Origin: Streptomyces halstedii
GTDB lineage: Bacteria > Actinomycetota > Actinomycetes > Streptomycetales > Streptomycetaceae
DNA length: 64,000 bases
Assembly: GCA_000720535.1 (NCBI GenBank)
Contig: JOAZ01000002.1
Coordinates: forward strand, 186,001-250,000
Reading direction: 5' to 3'
The stretch's first letter is position 1; the number at the start of each line of letters is the position of its first letter. This document shows, one piece after another, positions 29,408 through 37,716 of this stretch. The notes under the pieces were generated by a model, which did not search any database, was not told where the DNA came from, and worked only from the letters and a program-made list of their open reading frames with translations. The position numbers and the translations under genes are program-made.

Positions 29408-30381
29408 CCCTGCTCCTCGAAGAGGCTCGTGACCGAACCGTCCTCGAACACCTCACGCACCGCACGCGCGATCGTCGGCGCGATCGACAGCACCGTGATC
29501 TTGTCGATCTCCAGCTCACCCGGCGTCGGCAGCGTGTCCGTGAACACGAACTCGCTCACCTTCGAATTCTTCAGACGGTCCGCCGCGGGGCCCGACAGCA
29601 CCCCGTGCGTCGCCGTCACTATGACGTCCTCCGCGCCGTGCGCGAACAGGGCGTCGGCGGCGGCACAGATCGTGCCACCCGTGTCGATCATGTCGTCGAC
29701 CAGCACACACACCCGGCCCTCGACATTGCCCACGACCTCGTGGACGCTGACCTGGTTCGGCACGTCCTTGTCACGGCGCTTGTGCACGATCGCCAGCGGC
29801 GCGTCCAGCCGGTCGCACCAGCGGTCCGCGACCCGCACCCGGCCCGCGTCCGGCGAGACGACCGTCAGCTTCGACCGGTCCACCTTCGCACCCACGTAGT
29901 CCGCCAGGATCGGCAGCGCGAACAGGTGGTCCACCGGACCGTCGAAGAAGCCCTGGATCTGGTCCGTGTGCAGATCCATCGTGAGGATGCGGTCCGCGCC
30001 CGCCGTCTTCATCAGATCCGCGATCAGCCGCGCCGAGATCGGCTCACGGCCGCGGTGCTTCTTGTCCTGGCGGGCGTACCCGTAGAACGGCACGATCACC
30101 GTGATCGACCGGGCGGACGCGCGCTTCAGCGCGTCCAGCATGATCAGCTGCTCCATGATCCACTTGTTGATCGGAGCGGTGTGGCTCTGCATCAGGAAGC
30201 AGTCGGCGCCACGCGCGGACTCCCGGAACCGCACGTAGATCTCACCGTTGGCGAAATCGAAGGCCTTCGTCGGCACGAGGCCCACACCCAGCTGGTGCGC
30301 GACCTCCTCGGCCAGCTCGGGGTGGGCGCGGCCGGAGAAGAGCATCAGTTTCTTCTCGCCGGTCGTCTTGATCCCGGTCAC
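29404..30381 (-). CDS. prs: Ribose-phosphate pyrophosphokinase (PRPP synthetase)
   Basis: Makes PRPP from ribose-5-phosphate and ATP for nucleotides, His, Trp and NAD. The start is GTG 30381, with GAGGAGA just upstream. Motifs: FSGRAHPELAEEV, FANGEIYVRF, RQDKKHRGREPISAR (catalytic flexible loop region), DLHTDQIQGFF, and the PRPP-binding loop CVLVDDMIDTGGTI (about 218-231). Length is 325 residues, normal for class I. It is read in the same direction as glmU, 119 bases downstream of it. Confidence 0.97.
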   Translation of the reverse strand: MTGIKTTGEKKLMLFSGRAHPELAEEVAHQLGVGLVPTKAFDFANGEIYVRFRESARGADCFLMQSHTAPINKWIMEQLIMLDALKRASARSITVIVPFYGYARQDKKHRGREPISARLIADLMKTAGADRILTMDLHTDQIQGFFDGPVDHLFALPILADYVGAKVDRSKLTVVSPDAGRVRVADRWCDRLDAPLAIVHKRRDKDVPNQVSVHEVVGNVEGRVCVLVDDMIDTGGTICAAADALFAHGAEDVIVTATHGVLSGPAADRLKNSKVSEFVFTDTLPTPGELEIDKITVLSIAPTIARAVREVFEDGSVTSLFEEQG

Positions 30382-30500
30382 AGCACAGTCTCCTCAGACG
30401 TGTATCTGGCACCGCGCGCATGTGTCCCGATGTGCGACGAGCCAGCCGAAATGGGTGAGCACCTATCACGGTACGCCGCCTGGGGCGCACCTGTTTCCGG

Positions 30501-31949
30501 TCAGCTTTCGCGGCCGGACTCCTGACCGGCCGCCTGGGCCGCCTGGGCTGCCGGGCTTCCGGGACGCTTCCGGGCCACCCAGCCCTCGATATTCCGCTGC
30601 TGGCCCCGCGCGACGGCCAGGGAGCCGGCCGGCACGTCCTTGGTGATGACCGAACCCGCGGCGGTGTAGACACCGTCCCCGACCGTGACGGGTGCCACAA
30701 ACATATTGTCCGAACCGGTCCGGCAGTGGGACCCGATCGTCGTGTGGTGCTTGGCCACACCGTCGTAGTTCACGAAGACGCTCGCCGCGCCGATGTTGGT
30801 GTGGTCACCGATGGTCGCGTCACCGACGTAGCTCAGGTGCGGGACCTTGCTGCCCTCGCCGATCGTGGCGTTCTTCATCTCCACGTACGTCCCGGCCTTG
30901 GCCTTCACGCCCAGCCGCGTCCCCGGACGCAGATAGGCGTACGGGCCCGCCGTCGCCCCCGCGCCGATCTCAGCGCCGTCGGCCGTGGTGGTGTCCAGCC
31001 GCGCCCCGGCGCCGACCGCGGTGTCCTTGATCCGCGAGTTCGGGCCGACCTCGCAGTCCTCCGCCAGATGCGTCGTGCCCAGCAGCTGGGTGCCCGGGTG
31101 CACGACCACGTCGCGCTCGTACGTCACCGTCGCGTCGATCAGCGTGGACGCGGGGTCCACGATCGTCACCCCGGCGAGCATCGCGCGCTCCAGCAGCCGC
31201 TCGTTGAGCAGCCGCCGGGCCTCGGCGAGCTGGAGGCGGTTGTTGATGCCCAGGATCTCCCGGTGGTCGTCCGCCACCGAAGCGCCCACCCGGTGGCCGT
31301 CCTCGCGCAGGATCGACAGCACGTCGGTGAGGTACTCCTCGCCCTGGCTGTTGTCCGTCCGCACCTTGCCGAGCGCCTGGTCCAGCAGCCGGCCGTCGAA
31401 CGCGAAGACGCCGGAGTTGATCTCACGGATCGCGCGCTGGGCGTCGGTGGCGTCCTTGTGCTCGACGATCTCGGTGACGGCGCCGGTGGCCGCGTCGCGG
31501 ACGATCCGGCCGTAACCGGTGGAGTCCGGGACCTCGGCGGTCAGCACGGTGACGGCGTTCGCGTCGGCGGTGTGGGTGGCGGCGAGCGCGGAGAGGGTCG
31601 CGCCGGAGAGCAGCGGGGTGTCGCCGCAGACGACGATCACGGTCCCCTCGACGGCCCCGCCCAGCTCGTCGAGCCCCATCCGGACGGCGTTCCCGGTGCC
31701 CTTGCGCTCGGCCTGGAAGGCGGTGCGTACGGGGGTCTCGTCGGCGGCCAGATGCGCGGTGACCTGCTCGCTCGCGTGCCCGACGACCACGACGAGGTGC
31801 CGCGGACCGAGCTCCCGGGCGGCGGCGACGACATGACCGACGAGCGAACGGCCGGAGATCTCGTGCAAAACCTTGGGAGTCTTCGACTTCATACGGGTGC
31901 CCTCACCCGCTGCGAGGACGACGACGGCTGCCGGGCTTGTGGTGCTCAC
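30501..31949 (-). CDS. glmU: Bifunctional UDP-GlcNAc pyrophosphorylase / glucosamine-1-P acetyltransferase GlmU
   Basis: Makes UDP-GlcNAc for peptidoglycan. The N-terminal pyrophosphorylase domain (about 1-235) starts with the nucleotide loop LAAGEGTRMKSKTPKVLH. CGDTPLL and GYGRIVRD follow, then EINSGVFAF. The C-terminal left-handed beta-helix (about 255-460) carries hexapeptide repeats and the acetyltransferase motifs KAGTYVEMKNATIGEGS and NYDGVAKHHTTIGSH. A 20-residue Ala/Gln/Ser tail extends past the usual end. The start is GTG 31949, with GAAGGG seven bases upstream. tRNA-Gln lies just upstream on the same strand, so both may share a transcript. Length is 482 residues. Confidence 0.97.
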   Translation of the reverse strand: MSTTSPAAVVVLAAGEGTRMKSKTPKVLHEISGRSLVGHVVAAARELGPRHLVVVVGHASEQVTAHLAADETPVRTAFQAERKGTGNAVRMGLDELGGAVEGTVIVVCGDTPLLSGATLSALAATHTADANAVTVLTAEVPDSTGYGRIVRDAATGAVTEIVEHKDATDAQRAIREINSGVFAFDGRLLDQALGKVRTDNSQGEEYLTDVLSILREDGHRVGASVADDHREILGINNRLQLAEARRLLNERLLERAMLAGVTIVDPASTLIDATVTYERDVVVHPGTQLLGTTHLAEDCEVGPNSRIKDTAVGAGARLDTTTADGAEIGAGATAGPYAYLRPGTRLGVKAKAGTYVEMKNATIGEGSKVPHLSYVGDATIGDHTNIGAASVFVNYDGVAKHHTTIGSHCRTGSDNMFVAPVTVGDGVYTAAGSVITKDVPAGSLAVARGQQRNIEGWVARKRPGSPAAQAAQAAGQESGRES

Positions 31950-32058
31950 GGATGTGCCCTTCGGCTTCGGGTGATGGACATCCGCAGGATACCGGGGGTG
32001 TTCGGGCCCGAAACGAGCGCGGGCCCCGACCGGTTGGGTCGGGGCCACGACACGTGGG

Positions 32059-32130
32059 CTCCGCCGGCTGGATTCGAACCAGCGTCTCAAGGCTCCAAAG
32101 GCCTGCGGGATGCCGCTACCCCACGGCGGA
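32059..32130 (-). tRNA. tRNA-Gln (anticodon TTG)
   Basis: A 72-base cloverleaf on the minus strand: acceptor TCCGCCG pairs with CGGCGGA, the D-arm is GGGTAGCGGCATCCC, the anticodon loop is CTTTGGA giving TTG (reads CAA), and the T-arm is GCTGGTTCGAATCCAGC. The anticodon stem has one C-T mismatch at its base. CCA is not encoded. It lies about 110 bases upstream of glmU. Confidence 0.95.
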
Positions 32131-32144
32131 TCACCCGTCAGACC

Positions 32145-33008
32145 CTACCTGAGGCGAAGTTGGGCCTGTTCCGCGATGCCGCTCCACCAGCCCTCGATTC
32201 GACGATACAACTCGGCGCCCTGCGGAACCCGGATGACGAGACAGCCCCGGTAGCCGCTGCCCACATTCTTACGGACGGTCTTCGGATTGTGTTTCTTCAG
32301 TGTGGTCTTCTGGAAGGTGGAAACGTCGATCCCGATCAGGTCGGCCCAGTACGACATGGCGGATTCGGCGTCCGCGGTTTCGTGAATCATGAGGCGGTAG
32401 CGCAGCTGTTCCCGGGGAAAGCCGAGGAGGGCCAGCCATGCGAGATACACCTCGACCATTCCGGGATCGCTGTTGATGAAGGTGACGCTCTCGCGGCGGT
32501 CGTAAGGCTTGTCCTTGGTGCCCTCCGACCAGTAGAGAGCGGTACCGACAAGGAAGAGGTCCCGGTCAGACATGGCGCCGATCTCCTTCTTGGCGACCGC
32601 CTTGGTGCGCTGTCGTTCGGTATCGCGCAGGGCCAGTTCGTGATCCCACCGCTTTCGCCCGGCGAGCCGCGCCTGCTCGACGGCCGTCCGGCTTCGTTCA
32701 GGCTTCGGCAGGTCCCGCACCCACAGCGAGATCGAACTCTTCGAGCACCCCAGCTCGACCTGGATCGCGTCGTACGTCAGTCCCCGGCGCCGCAGCTCCC
32801 GCGCCTTCGCCCGCAGGTCGTCCTTGGCGTTCGGCCGCTTCGTCCACTCCGGGGCGGGCTCGCCGTTCACGAGGCGCTGGAGGAGGTCGTTGTTGTGGAC
32901 GTGGAGCCGGTCGCGGATCTGGCGCAGGCTGAGCCCCTCGCGGCGCAGCGCCACCGCCTTCTCCCGTAGGCCCTCGAAGTCCGCGTACCTGGTGCCGGGC
33001 TGTGTCAT
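32145..33008 (-). CDS. Helix-turn-helix protein next to tRNA-Gln, function unknown
   Basis: 287 residues. The first 110 contain two helix-turn-helix-like units: EGLSLRQIRDRLHVHNNDLLQR and RGLTYDAIQVELGCSKSSISLWVRDL. A basic stretch with AVAKKEIGAMSDRDLF leads to a second part: VGTALYWSEGTKDKP, VTFINSDPGMVEVYLAWLALLGF and a conserved KKHNPKTVRKNVGSGYRG. The NSDP and ALYWSEG motifs recall phage or LAGLIDADG-like proteins, but I cannot confirm a nuclease. The stop is 14 bases from the tRNA 5' end, so the tRNA could be co-transcribed. Such proteins sit next to this tRNA in other Streptomyces, from memory. Confidence 0.8.
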   Translation of the reverse strand: MTQPGTRYADFEGLREKAVALRREGLSLRQIRDRLHVHNNDLLQRLVNGEPAPEWTKRPNAKDDLRAKARELRRRGLTYDAIQVELGCSKSSISLWVRDLPKPERSRTAVEQARLAGRKRWDHELALRDTERQRTKAVAKKEIGAMSDRDLFLVGTALYWSEGTKDKPYDRRESVTFINSDPGMVEVYLAWLALLGFPREQLRYRLMIHETADAESAMSYWADLIGIDVSTFQKTTLKKHNPKTVRKNVGSGYRGCLVIRVPQGAELYRRIEGWWSGIAEQAQLRLR

Positions 33009-33149
33009 ACGGACACGATCGTGCGGAATGCGGACGTCCGGTCGAGGAGGCGCGCGGTTCACCGGATCGGGGGGACCGGGTGCGTTCCTGTCCTGGGCGC
33101 TCCCTTCCTGTGCTGCCGGACTCTCCGGAAAAACGGATGCGGCCGCCCG

Positions 33150-33155
33150 TACGCT
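33150..33155 (+). promoter_or_regulatory. -10 element of the sensor kinase gene, leaderless
   Basis: TACGCT, then seven bases and the ATG at 33163. No ribosome binding site lies between them. Confidence 0.4.
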
Positions 33156-33162
33156 GGATGCC

Positions 33163-34488
33163 ATGACCGCAACGGGGGCAGACCAGGAAGCGCCGGGTGG
33201 GACCACCCGCGCGTACTGGTGGTGGGAGCGGCGGCGTGGTGTCGCCCTGGACGTGGGGCTGGCGCTGGTCTCGGCGCTGGAGTGCGCGCTGGAGGGGGTG
33301 GAGTTCGCCGGGGACGCCGGGCTGCCGGTGCCGCTGGGGGTGCTGTTCGGGCTGCTGGCCGGTTCGGTGCTGGTGGTGCGCCGCCGGTGGCCGATCGCGG
33401 TGGTCCTGGTGTCGATCGCCACGACGCCGGCTGAGATGGGCTTCCTGATGGGGCTCGTCGGCCTGTACACGCTGGCCGCCTCGGACGTGCCGCGCAGGAT
33501 CACGATCGTGCTGGCGGGGATGACCTTCGTCGGCTCGTTCGTCGTGGGGTACGTGCGGCTGCGGCAGAGCGTCAGCGCGCACGCCGACGTGGATTTCGGT
33601 CCGGGTGACTGGTACATCCCGCTGATGTCGTTGTTCATGGCGCTGGGGCTGACGGCGCCGGCGGTGCTGTTCGGGCTCTACATCGGGGCGAGGCGCCGGC
33701 TGATGGAGAGCCTGCGGGAGCGGGCGGACTCGCTGGAGCGGGAGCTGTCGCTGCTGGCGGACCGGGCCGAGGAGCGGGCCGAGTGGGCGCGTACGGAGGA
33801 GCGGACCCGGATCGCCCGGGAGATGCACGACGTGGTGGCGCACCGGGTGAGTCTGATGGTGGTGCACGCGGCGGCGTTGCAGGCGGTGGCGCCGAAGGAC
33901 CCGGCGAAGGCGGTGCGCAACGCGGCGTTGGTCGGTGACATGGGCCGGCAGGCGTTGACGGAGCTGCGGGAGATGCTGGGGGTGCTGCGGAGCGGGGACG
34001 CGCTGGTGGCCGGTCCGGTGGGCCGGGTGCCGTTGGCGTCGGTGGGCCGGGTGGCGGCCGAGGCGGTGGCGGTGGCTTCGGAGGACGGTCCCCGGCTGCG
34101 CGAGGTGGAGGCGTTGGTGGCGCAGTCCCGGGACGCGGGGATGGCGGTGGAGCTGTCGGTGGACGGTGAGACGCGTGCGTACGCGCCGGAGGTGGAACAG
34201 ACGGCGTACCGGGTGGTGCAGGAGGCGTTGACGAACGCGCACAAGCACGCGGCGGGGGCGAAGACGTGGGTCCGGCTGGCGCACCGGGGCGCGGAGGTGG
34301 CGATGCAGGTGGAGAACGGTCCGACGGACGGCGCGACGGCGGACGCGGGCCTGCCCAGTGGGGGGAACGGGCTGGTGGGGATGCGGGAGCGGGTGTTGGC
34401 GCTGGGGGGCGTGTTCGTGTCGGGGCCGACCGACGCGGGCGGGTTCCGGGTGTCCGCGGTGCTGCCGGAGGGCGGGACCGCGGTGTGA
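33163..34488 (+). CDS. Orphan sensor histidine kinase (HisKA_3, NarX/DesK type)
   Basis: 441 residues. Up to six membrane helices in the first 180 residues form the sensor; no large extracytoplasmic domain is seen. A coiled segment (LRERADSLERELSLLADRAEERAEWA) leads to the dimerisation helix with the phospho-acceptor His222 in REMHDVVAHRVSLMVVHAAAL. The ATPase domain has N-box QEALTNAHKHA and G-box GGNGLVGMRERVLALGG; the family G2 motif is short. No response regulator gene adjoins, although two LuxR-type regulators lie 13-21 kb away. The start ATG 33163 has a -10 hexamer seven bases upstream. Confidence 0.9.
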   Translation: MTATGADQEAPGGTTRAYWWWERRRGVALDVGLALVSALECALEGVEFAGDAGLPVPLGVLFGLLAGSVLVVRRRWPIAVVLVSIATTPAEMGFLMGLVGLYTLAASDVPRRITIVLAGMTFVGSFVVGYVRLRQSVSAHADVDFGPGDWYIPLMSLFMALGLTAPAVLFGLYIGARRRLMESLRERADSLERELSLLADRAEERAEWARTEERTRIAREMHDVVAHRVSLMVVHAAALQAVAPKDPAKAVRNAALVGDMGRQALTELREMLGVLRSGDALVAGPVGRVPLASVGRVAAEAVAVASEDGPRLREVEALVAQSRDAGMAVELSVDGETRAYAPEVEQTAYRVVQEALTNAHKHAAGAKTWVRLAHRGAEVAMQVENGPTDGATADAGLPSGGNGLVGMRERVLALGGVFVSGPTDAGGFRVSAVLPEGGTAV

Positions 34489-34527
34489 GTCCCGGGTGGT
34501 CCGGCGGTGGGGCCGCCGGTCTTCGTG

Positions 34528-35253
34528 TCACATGGTGTTGACGATGAGGCCGATGTGGGTGAAGTAGTTGAGGCCTCCGAAGAGGAGGAAGATCACTCCG
34601 GCCAGGGCCCAGACGGCGCCGACGACGAGGGTCAGGGGGCTCCTGGGGCGGTGGAGCGCGAAGGGGAAGAGCAGCGCTCCGATGCCGACGAGCACGTAGA
34701 GGCTGGACATGAAGCTGGCTTCGAGCATGGGCATGTCCGCGAACTCGCCGGAGATGGGTTCTTCGGGCGGTGCGGCGAAGAGGGTGTACTTCCAGCCGGC
34801 GGCGGCGATGCCGAAGCAGGCGAGTCCGAGTCCGAAGACCAGGACGGAGACGGGGGAGGCGATGTGTGCGATGCGGCGGGTGCGGTCGGGGGCGGCGAGG
34901 AGGGTGTCGCCGCGTTTCCAGAGGTAGAAGGCGGCGAAGGCGAGGAGTGTGCCGAAGCCGAGGGCGGGCTCGCCGAAGATGATGTTGTCGAAGGGGAAGC
35001 CCTGTCCGGCGAGTGGCCAGGTGAGGGTCATGTGGAGGCCGGTGGTGACGAGGATGAAGCCGAGTGCGCCGAAGGCGAGTACCCAGCCGTCGAGGTTGAC
35101 GGTGCCGGCGGGGCGCAGGAGCCGGTAGCCGAGGGCGACGACGAGGATGAGCCCGGCTCCGGCGGCCAGGGACATGATCGTGTTGTACGTGGGCATCTTG
35201 GTCCAGTCGATCTTGAGACCTGATGCCGCGAGGGGCAGGGTGTGGCTGATCAT
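34528..35253 (-). CDS. DUF981 family integral membrane protein
   Basis: 241 residues with about seven helices (for example MSLAAGAGLILVVALGY, WVLAFGALGFILVTTGLH and MSSLYVLVGIGALLFPFAL) and motifs typical of DUF981: LHMTLTWPL, NIIFGEPALGFG and a C-terminal LLFGGLNYFTHIG. Function unknown. Its start (ATG 35253) has no ribosome site, and AGCGTA at 35260-35265 (TACGCT on the coding strand) is six bases upstream. Confidence 0.88.
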   Translation of the reverse strand: MISHTLPLAASGLKIDWTKMPTYNTIMSLAAGAGLILVVALGYRLLRPAGTVNLDGWVLAFGALGFILVTTGLHMTLTWPLAGQGFPFDNIIFGEPALGFGTLLAFAAFYLWKRGDTLLAAPDRTRRIAHIASPVSVLVFGLGLACFGIAAAGWKYTLFAAPPEEPISGEFADMPMLEASFMSSLYVLVGIGALLFPFALHRPRSPLTLVVGAVWALAGVIFLLFGGLNYFTHIGLIVNTM

Positions 35254-35259
35254 GCGCGG

Positions 35260-35265
35260 AGCGTA
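35260..35265 (-). promoter_or_regulatory. -10 element of the DUF981 gene, leaderless
   Basis: Reads TACGCT on the minus strand with six bases to the ATG at 35253. Confidence 0.5.
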
Positions 35266-35388
35266 GGGGCGTACGGGGGTGAATCGGCGTAATGCGGTGC
35301 GCGTGCGGGCGTTTTGCGGCTGTTCGGGGGTCCCGGGGCGGGTGAACCGGGCGGGTGGGCGGACATCGGGGCCCGTCGGGTCCCGGCC

Positions 35389-35464
35389 GGGTCTCCCGGA
35401 CGTCAGGCGGTCTGGCTGAGGCGGGCGGGTCTCCCGGACGTCAGGCGGTCTGGCTGAGGCGGGT
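35389..35464. repeat. 38-bp tandem duplication covering the SUKH-3 gene's end
   Basis: Two adjacent 38-base copies (35389-35426 and 35427-35464) differ only at the last base. The second carries the last codons and the stop (LSQTA and TGA) of the SUKH-3 gene; the first repeats that end just after the stop. The period is not a multiple of three. Confidence 0.85.
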
Positions 35465-35962
35465 GGGCTGGACGCCGGTGATCAGGGTGCCCAGCGCCCG
35501 GTCGATGTCGGAGCCGAGGTACCAGTCGCCGGTGTGGTCGATGGAGTAGACCCGTCCTTCGTTGTCGATGGCGAGGACGGCCTGGCCGTCGCCCTCCTCG
35601 CCGAGGGGGGCGACCTCGGTCTCCAGCGCGCGGCCGAGGTCGCCGAGGGTGCGGGCGAGGTGGAGTCCGCGCAGGGGGTCGACGCGCAGGACGGCGGGGG
35701 CGATCTGCCGGCCGGGCGCGGAGGCCGTGATGCGGAGCCGGCCGAATTCGGCCCAGGCCTCGACGGCGGCCGGGAAGACGGCGTGCTGGTGTCCGGCGGG
35801 CGAGGTGTGCGAGCGCAGGGCGTCGGCCCATTCCTCGGCCTGGCGGATGTCCCAGCGCCCCGGTTCCCAGCCCGCCTCCCGCAGGGCGGCCTCGACGGGG
35901 CCCGGGAAGCGTGCCGAGGGGGCGTGGCCCTGCTGGGCGGGGATGTCGCTTCGTTCGCGCAT
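35441..35962 (-). CDS. SUKH-3 domain immunity-like protein
   Basis: 173 residues. The central region matches SUKH-3 features: ALREAGWEPGRWDIRQAEEWA, FPAAVEAWAEFGRLRI, a beta-rich middle, and the C-terminal YSIDHTGDWYLGSDIDRAL. SUKH proteins are immunity partners of nucleic-acid-targeting toxins in many bacteria. It starts ten bases after the stop of the deaminase-fold gene, so the two are one unit. The start is ATG 35962, though no strong ribosome site is seen; a longer frame goes to 36001. The last codons lie in a 38-base tandem duplication. Confidence 0.85.
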   Translation of the reverse strand: MRERSDIPAQQGHAPSARFPGPVEAALREAGWEPGRWDIRQAEEWADALRSHTSPAGHQHAVFPAAVEAWAEFGRLRITASAPGRQIAPAVLRVDPLRGLHLARTLGDLGRALETEVAPLGEEGDGQAVLAIDNEGRVYSIDHTGDWYLGSDIDRALGTLITGVQPTRLSQTA

Positions 35963-35972
35963 GGCTGGCGGC

Positions 35973-36494
35973 TCAGCTCTTCTCGGCGGCGGTCGCCGCA
36001 CCGGTGGTGAGGTCGACGGGGCGTACGCCGAAGTGGGCGAGCATCACGGCGCAGGAGCGGCAGGGGGGTGCGTAGCCGCCGTGGAGCGGGTCGCCGTCCT
36101 CGCGGATGTGCCGGGCCGTGATCCGGGCGTGCTTGAGGGCGCGGCGGGCCTCGCCGTTGGTGAGGGGCTTGCGCTGGGCCCGCTTGGAGCGGCTGCTGTC
36201 GGCGGCGGTGAGCTGACGGGAGAGCAGTATCGCCTCGGGGCAGCGCCCGGTGAAGCGTTCGCGCTGGTTGCTGGTGAGGGTGTCGAGGAAGTCCTGGACG
36301 AGCGGGTGCAGGACGGGTGGCTGGTCGCCCTTGCCGGCGGTGCAGGTGAGTGTCTCGCCACGTACGGACAGGGCTGCGGCCACGGCGGGCAGGATGCCGT
36401 CGCGGCGGTGGTGGAGCTGAGGTGTGCGGCTCGGTTCGGTGCTGCTCCAGCTGAGTCGCGGATCTCCGGACGTGACTGTTTGTGCAGGGTGCAT
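35973..36494 (-). CDS. YwqJ-type deaminase-fold protein
   Basis: 173 residues. The deaminase-like motifs are GRCPEAILLSRQL (Cys-x-Glu region, about 83-95) and PPCRSCAVMLAHFGV (PCxxC zinc site, about 145-159), placing it in the YwqJ-like group of the cytidine-deaminase superfamily found in polymorphic toxins. There is no signal peptide or toxin-delivery domain, so it may act inside the cell. It heads a unit with SUKH-3. GGGAGGGAAG before the ATG is a strong ribosome site. The substrate is unknown. Confidence 0.85.
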   Translation of the reverse strand: MHPAQTVTSGDPRLSWSSTEPSRTPQLHHRRDGILPAVAAALSVRGETLTCTAGKGDQPPVLHPLVQDFLDTLTSNQRERFTGRCPEAILLSRQLTAADSSRSKRAQRKPLTNGEARRALKHARITARHIREDGDPLHGGYAPPCRSCAVMLAHFGVRPVDLTTGAATAAEKS

Positions 36495-36731
36495 GTTGTG
36501 GACTTCCCTCCCGCAATCCCCCGAGTTGCGGGGGACAGCCTGCCAAATGTGCAGCGTGGTGGGAAAGCTGGGTGGGGGAAACGTGTCTGCGTGTCGCGGA
36601 TTTGTGGCGGTGGTGTGGTGCGGCCGTCACCTGATGGTGACGGTGCGTGACGAGTGGTTCCGGGGCGGGGGTGGCCGTCGTGCCACCGCATAGGCTGTGC
36701 GGAACACCAGACGCAGCAGGGGGCAACCGCC

Positions 36732-37709
36732 ATGACGACAGGTCGGCTCGGGCAGCAAGCCGCGCCACCGAACGCGGCCTATGCCGGGCAGGTCGTGCAC
36801 TTCCCGGACCCCGTCCGGGCGTCCCGTCACCCCAGGGGTGTGCGCGTGGACGAGAACGGCCGCCCGGACTTCTCGCCGTACGCGCGTGCGGTCGCGGAGA
36901 TCGCCGAGCCGCCGCCGGGGTTCGGCATCGACGAGCTGCGGCTGACGGACGTGGTGTCGGCGAACGCGGCGATGGCGGCGGCGGGTCACGAACTGTGGGA
37001 CACGATCGCCCCGGTGGCCACTCCGCACGGCTGGACCTGGCACCACGTGGCGGGTGGCCGCCGGATGGAGCTGGTCCCGGTCGAGGTGAAGGCGCTGCTG
37101 CGCCACCACGGTGGTCTGGCGACGGCGTCGGTGGACCAGACCCGGCGGGGTACGCGCCCGTTGCAGGAGACCCGGCCGGCGCACTTCGGGCTGCCGAAGG
37201 GTGCCGTGGCGGTGGCCGAGCAGCAGATCCTGGGCGTCGAGGAGGATCTGGGGTACCGGCTTCCGGGCGCCTACCGTTCCTTCCTCAAGGCGGCCGGCGG
37301 CTGTGCCCCGGTGGGTGTGGCGCTGGACGCGGAGCTGGGTCTGCTGGTGGACCAGCCGTTCTTCACGGTGCGCGAGGAGGCCGCCGTGAACGACCTGGTG
37401 TACGTCAACAAGTGTCTGCGGGACCACTTCACCAAGGACTATCTGGGCGTCGGTTTCGTCCAGGGCGGGATCGTCGCCGTGAAGGTGCGGGGCGGTGACG
37501 TGGGGTCGGTGTGGTTCTGCGCGTACGACGACGCCCGGGACCAGGACGGCTGGAGCGTGGGGGAGCGGGTGGAGCGGCTTCTGCTGCCGTGCGGTGCGGA
37601 CTTCGACGCCTTCCTCCAGCGACTGGCGGGCAACCCGCCGGAGTTGGAGACGGTGGCGAACCTGATGGTGGACGGCGGCTTCGCGCGGGCCGTCCCGGTG
37701 GAGGGGTGA
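36732..37709 (+). CDS. SMI1/KNR4 (SUKH-1) family protein
   Basis: 325 residues. The SUKH domain (about 155-310) has VAEQQILGVEEDLGYRLPGA and SFLKAAGGCAP, typical of SMI1/KNR4. The N-terminal 150 residues start with HFPDPVRASRHPRGVRVDENG and do not match a family I know. It is divergent from the deaminase/SUKH-3 unit and is followed after only seven bases by the large fused gene. A TAGGCT -10-like hexamer lies near 36691. Confidence 0.85.
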   Translation: MTTGRLGQQAAPPNAAYAGQVVHFPDPVRASRHPRGVRVDENGRPDFSPYARAVAEIAEPPPGFGIDELRLTDVVSANAAMAAAGHELWDTIAPVATPHGWTWHHVAGGRRMELVPVEVKALLRHHGGLATASVDQTRRGTRPLQETRPAHFGLPKGAVAVAEQQILGVEEDLGYRLPGAYRSFLKAAGGCAPVGVALDAELGLLVDQPFFTVREEAAVNDLVYVNKCLRDHFTKDYLGVGFVQGGIVAVKVRGGDVGSVWFCAYDDARDQDGWSVGERVERLLLPCGADFDAFLQRLAGNPPELETVANLMVDGGFARAVPVEG

Positions 37710-37716
37710 GCGCGGG

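Noticed and set aside
32059-33008. tRNA-Gln as an integration site of a mobile element
   Set aside because: No second copy of the tRNA 3' end, integrase or excisionase is found in the window.
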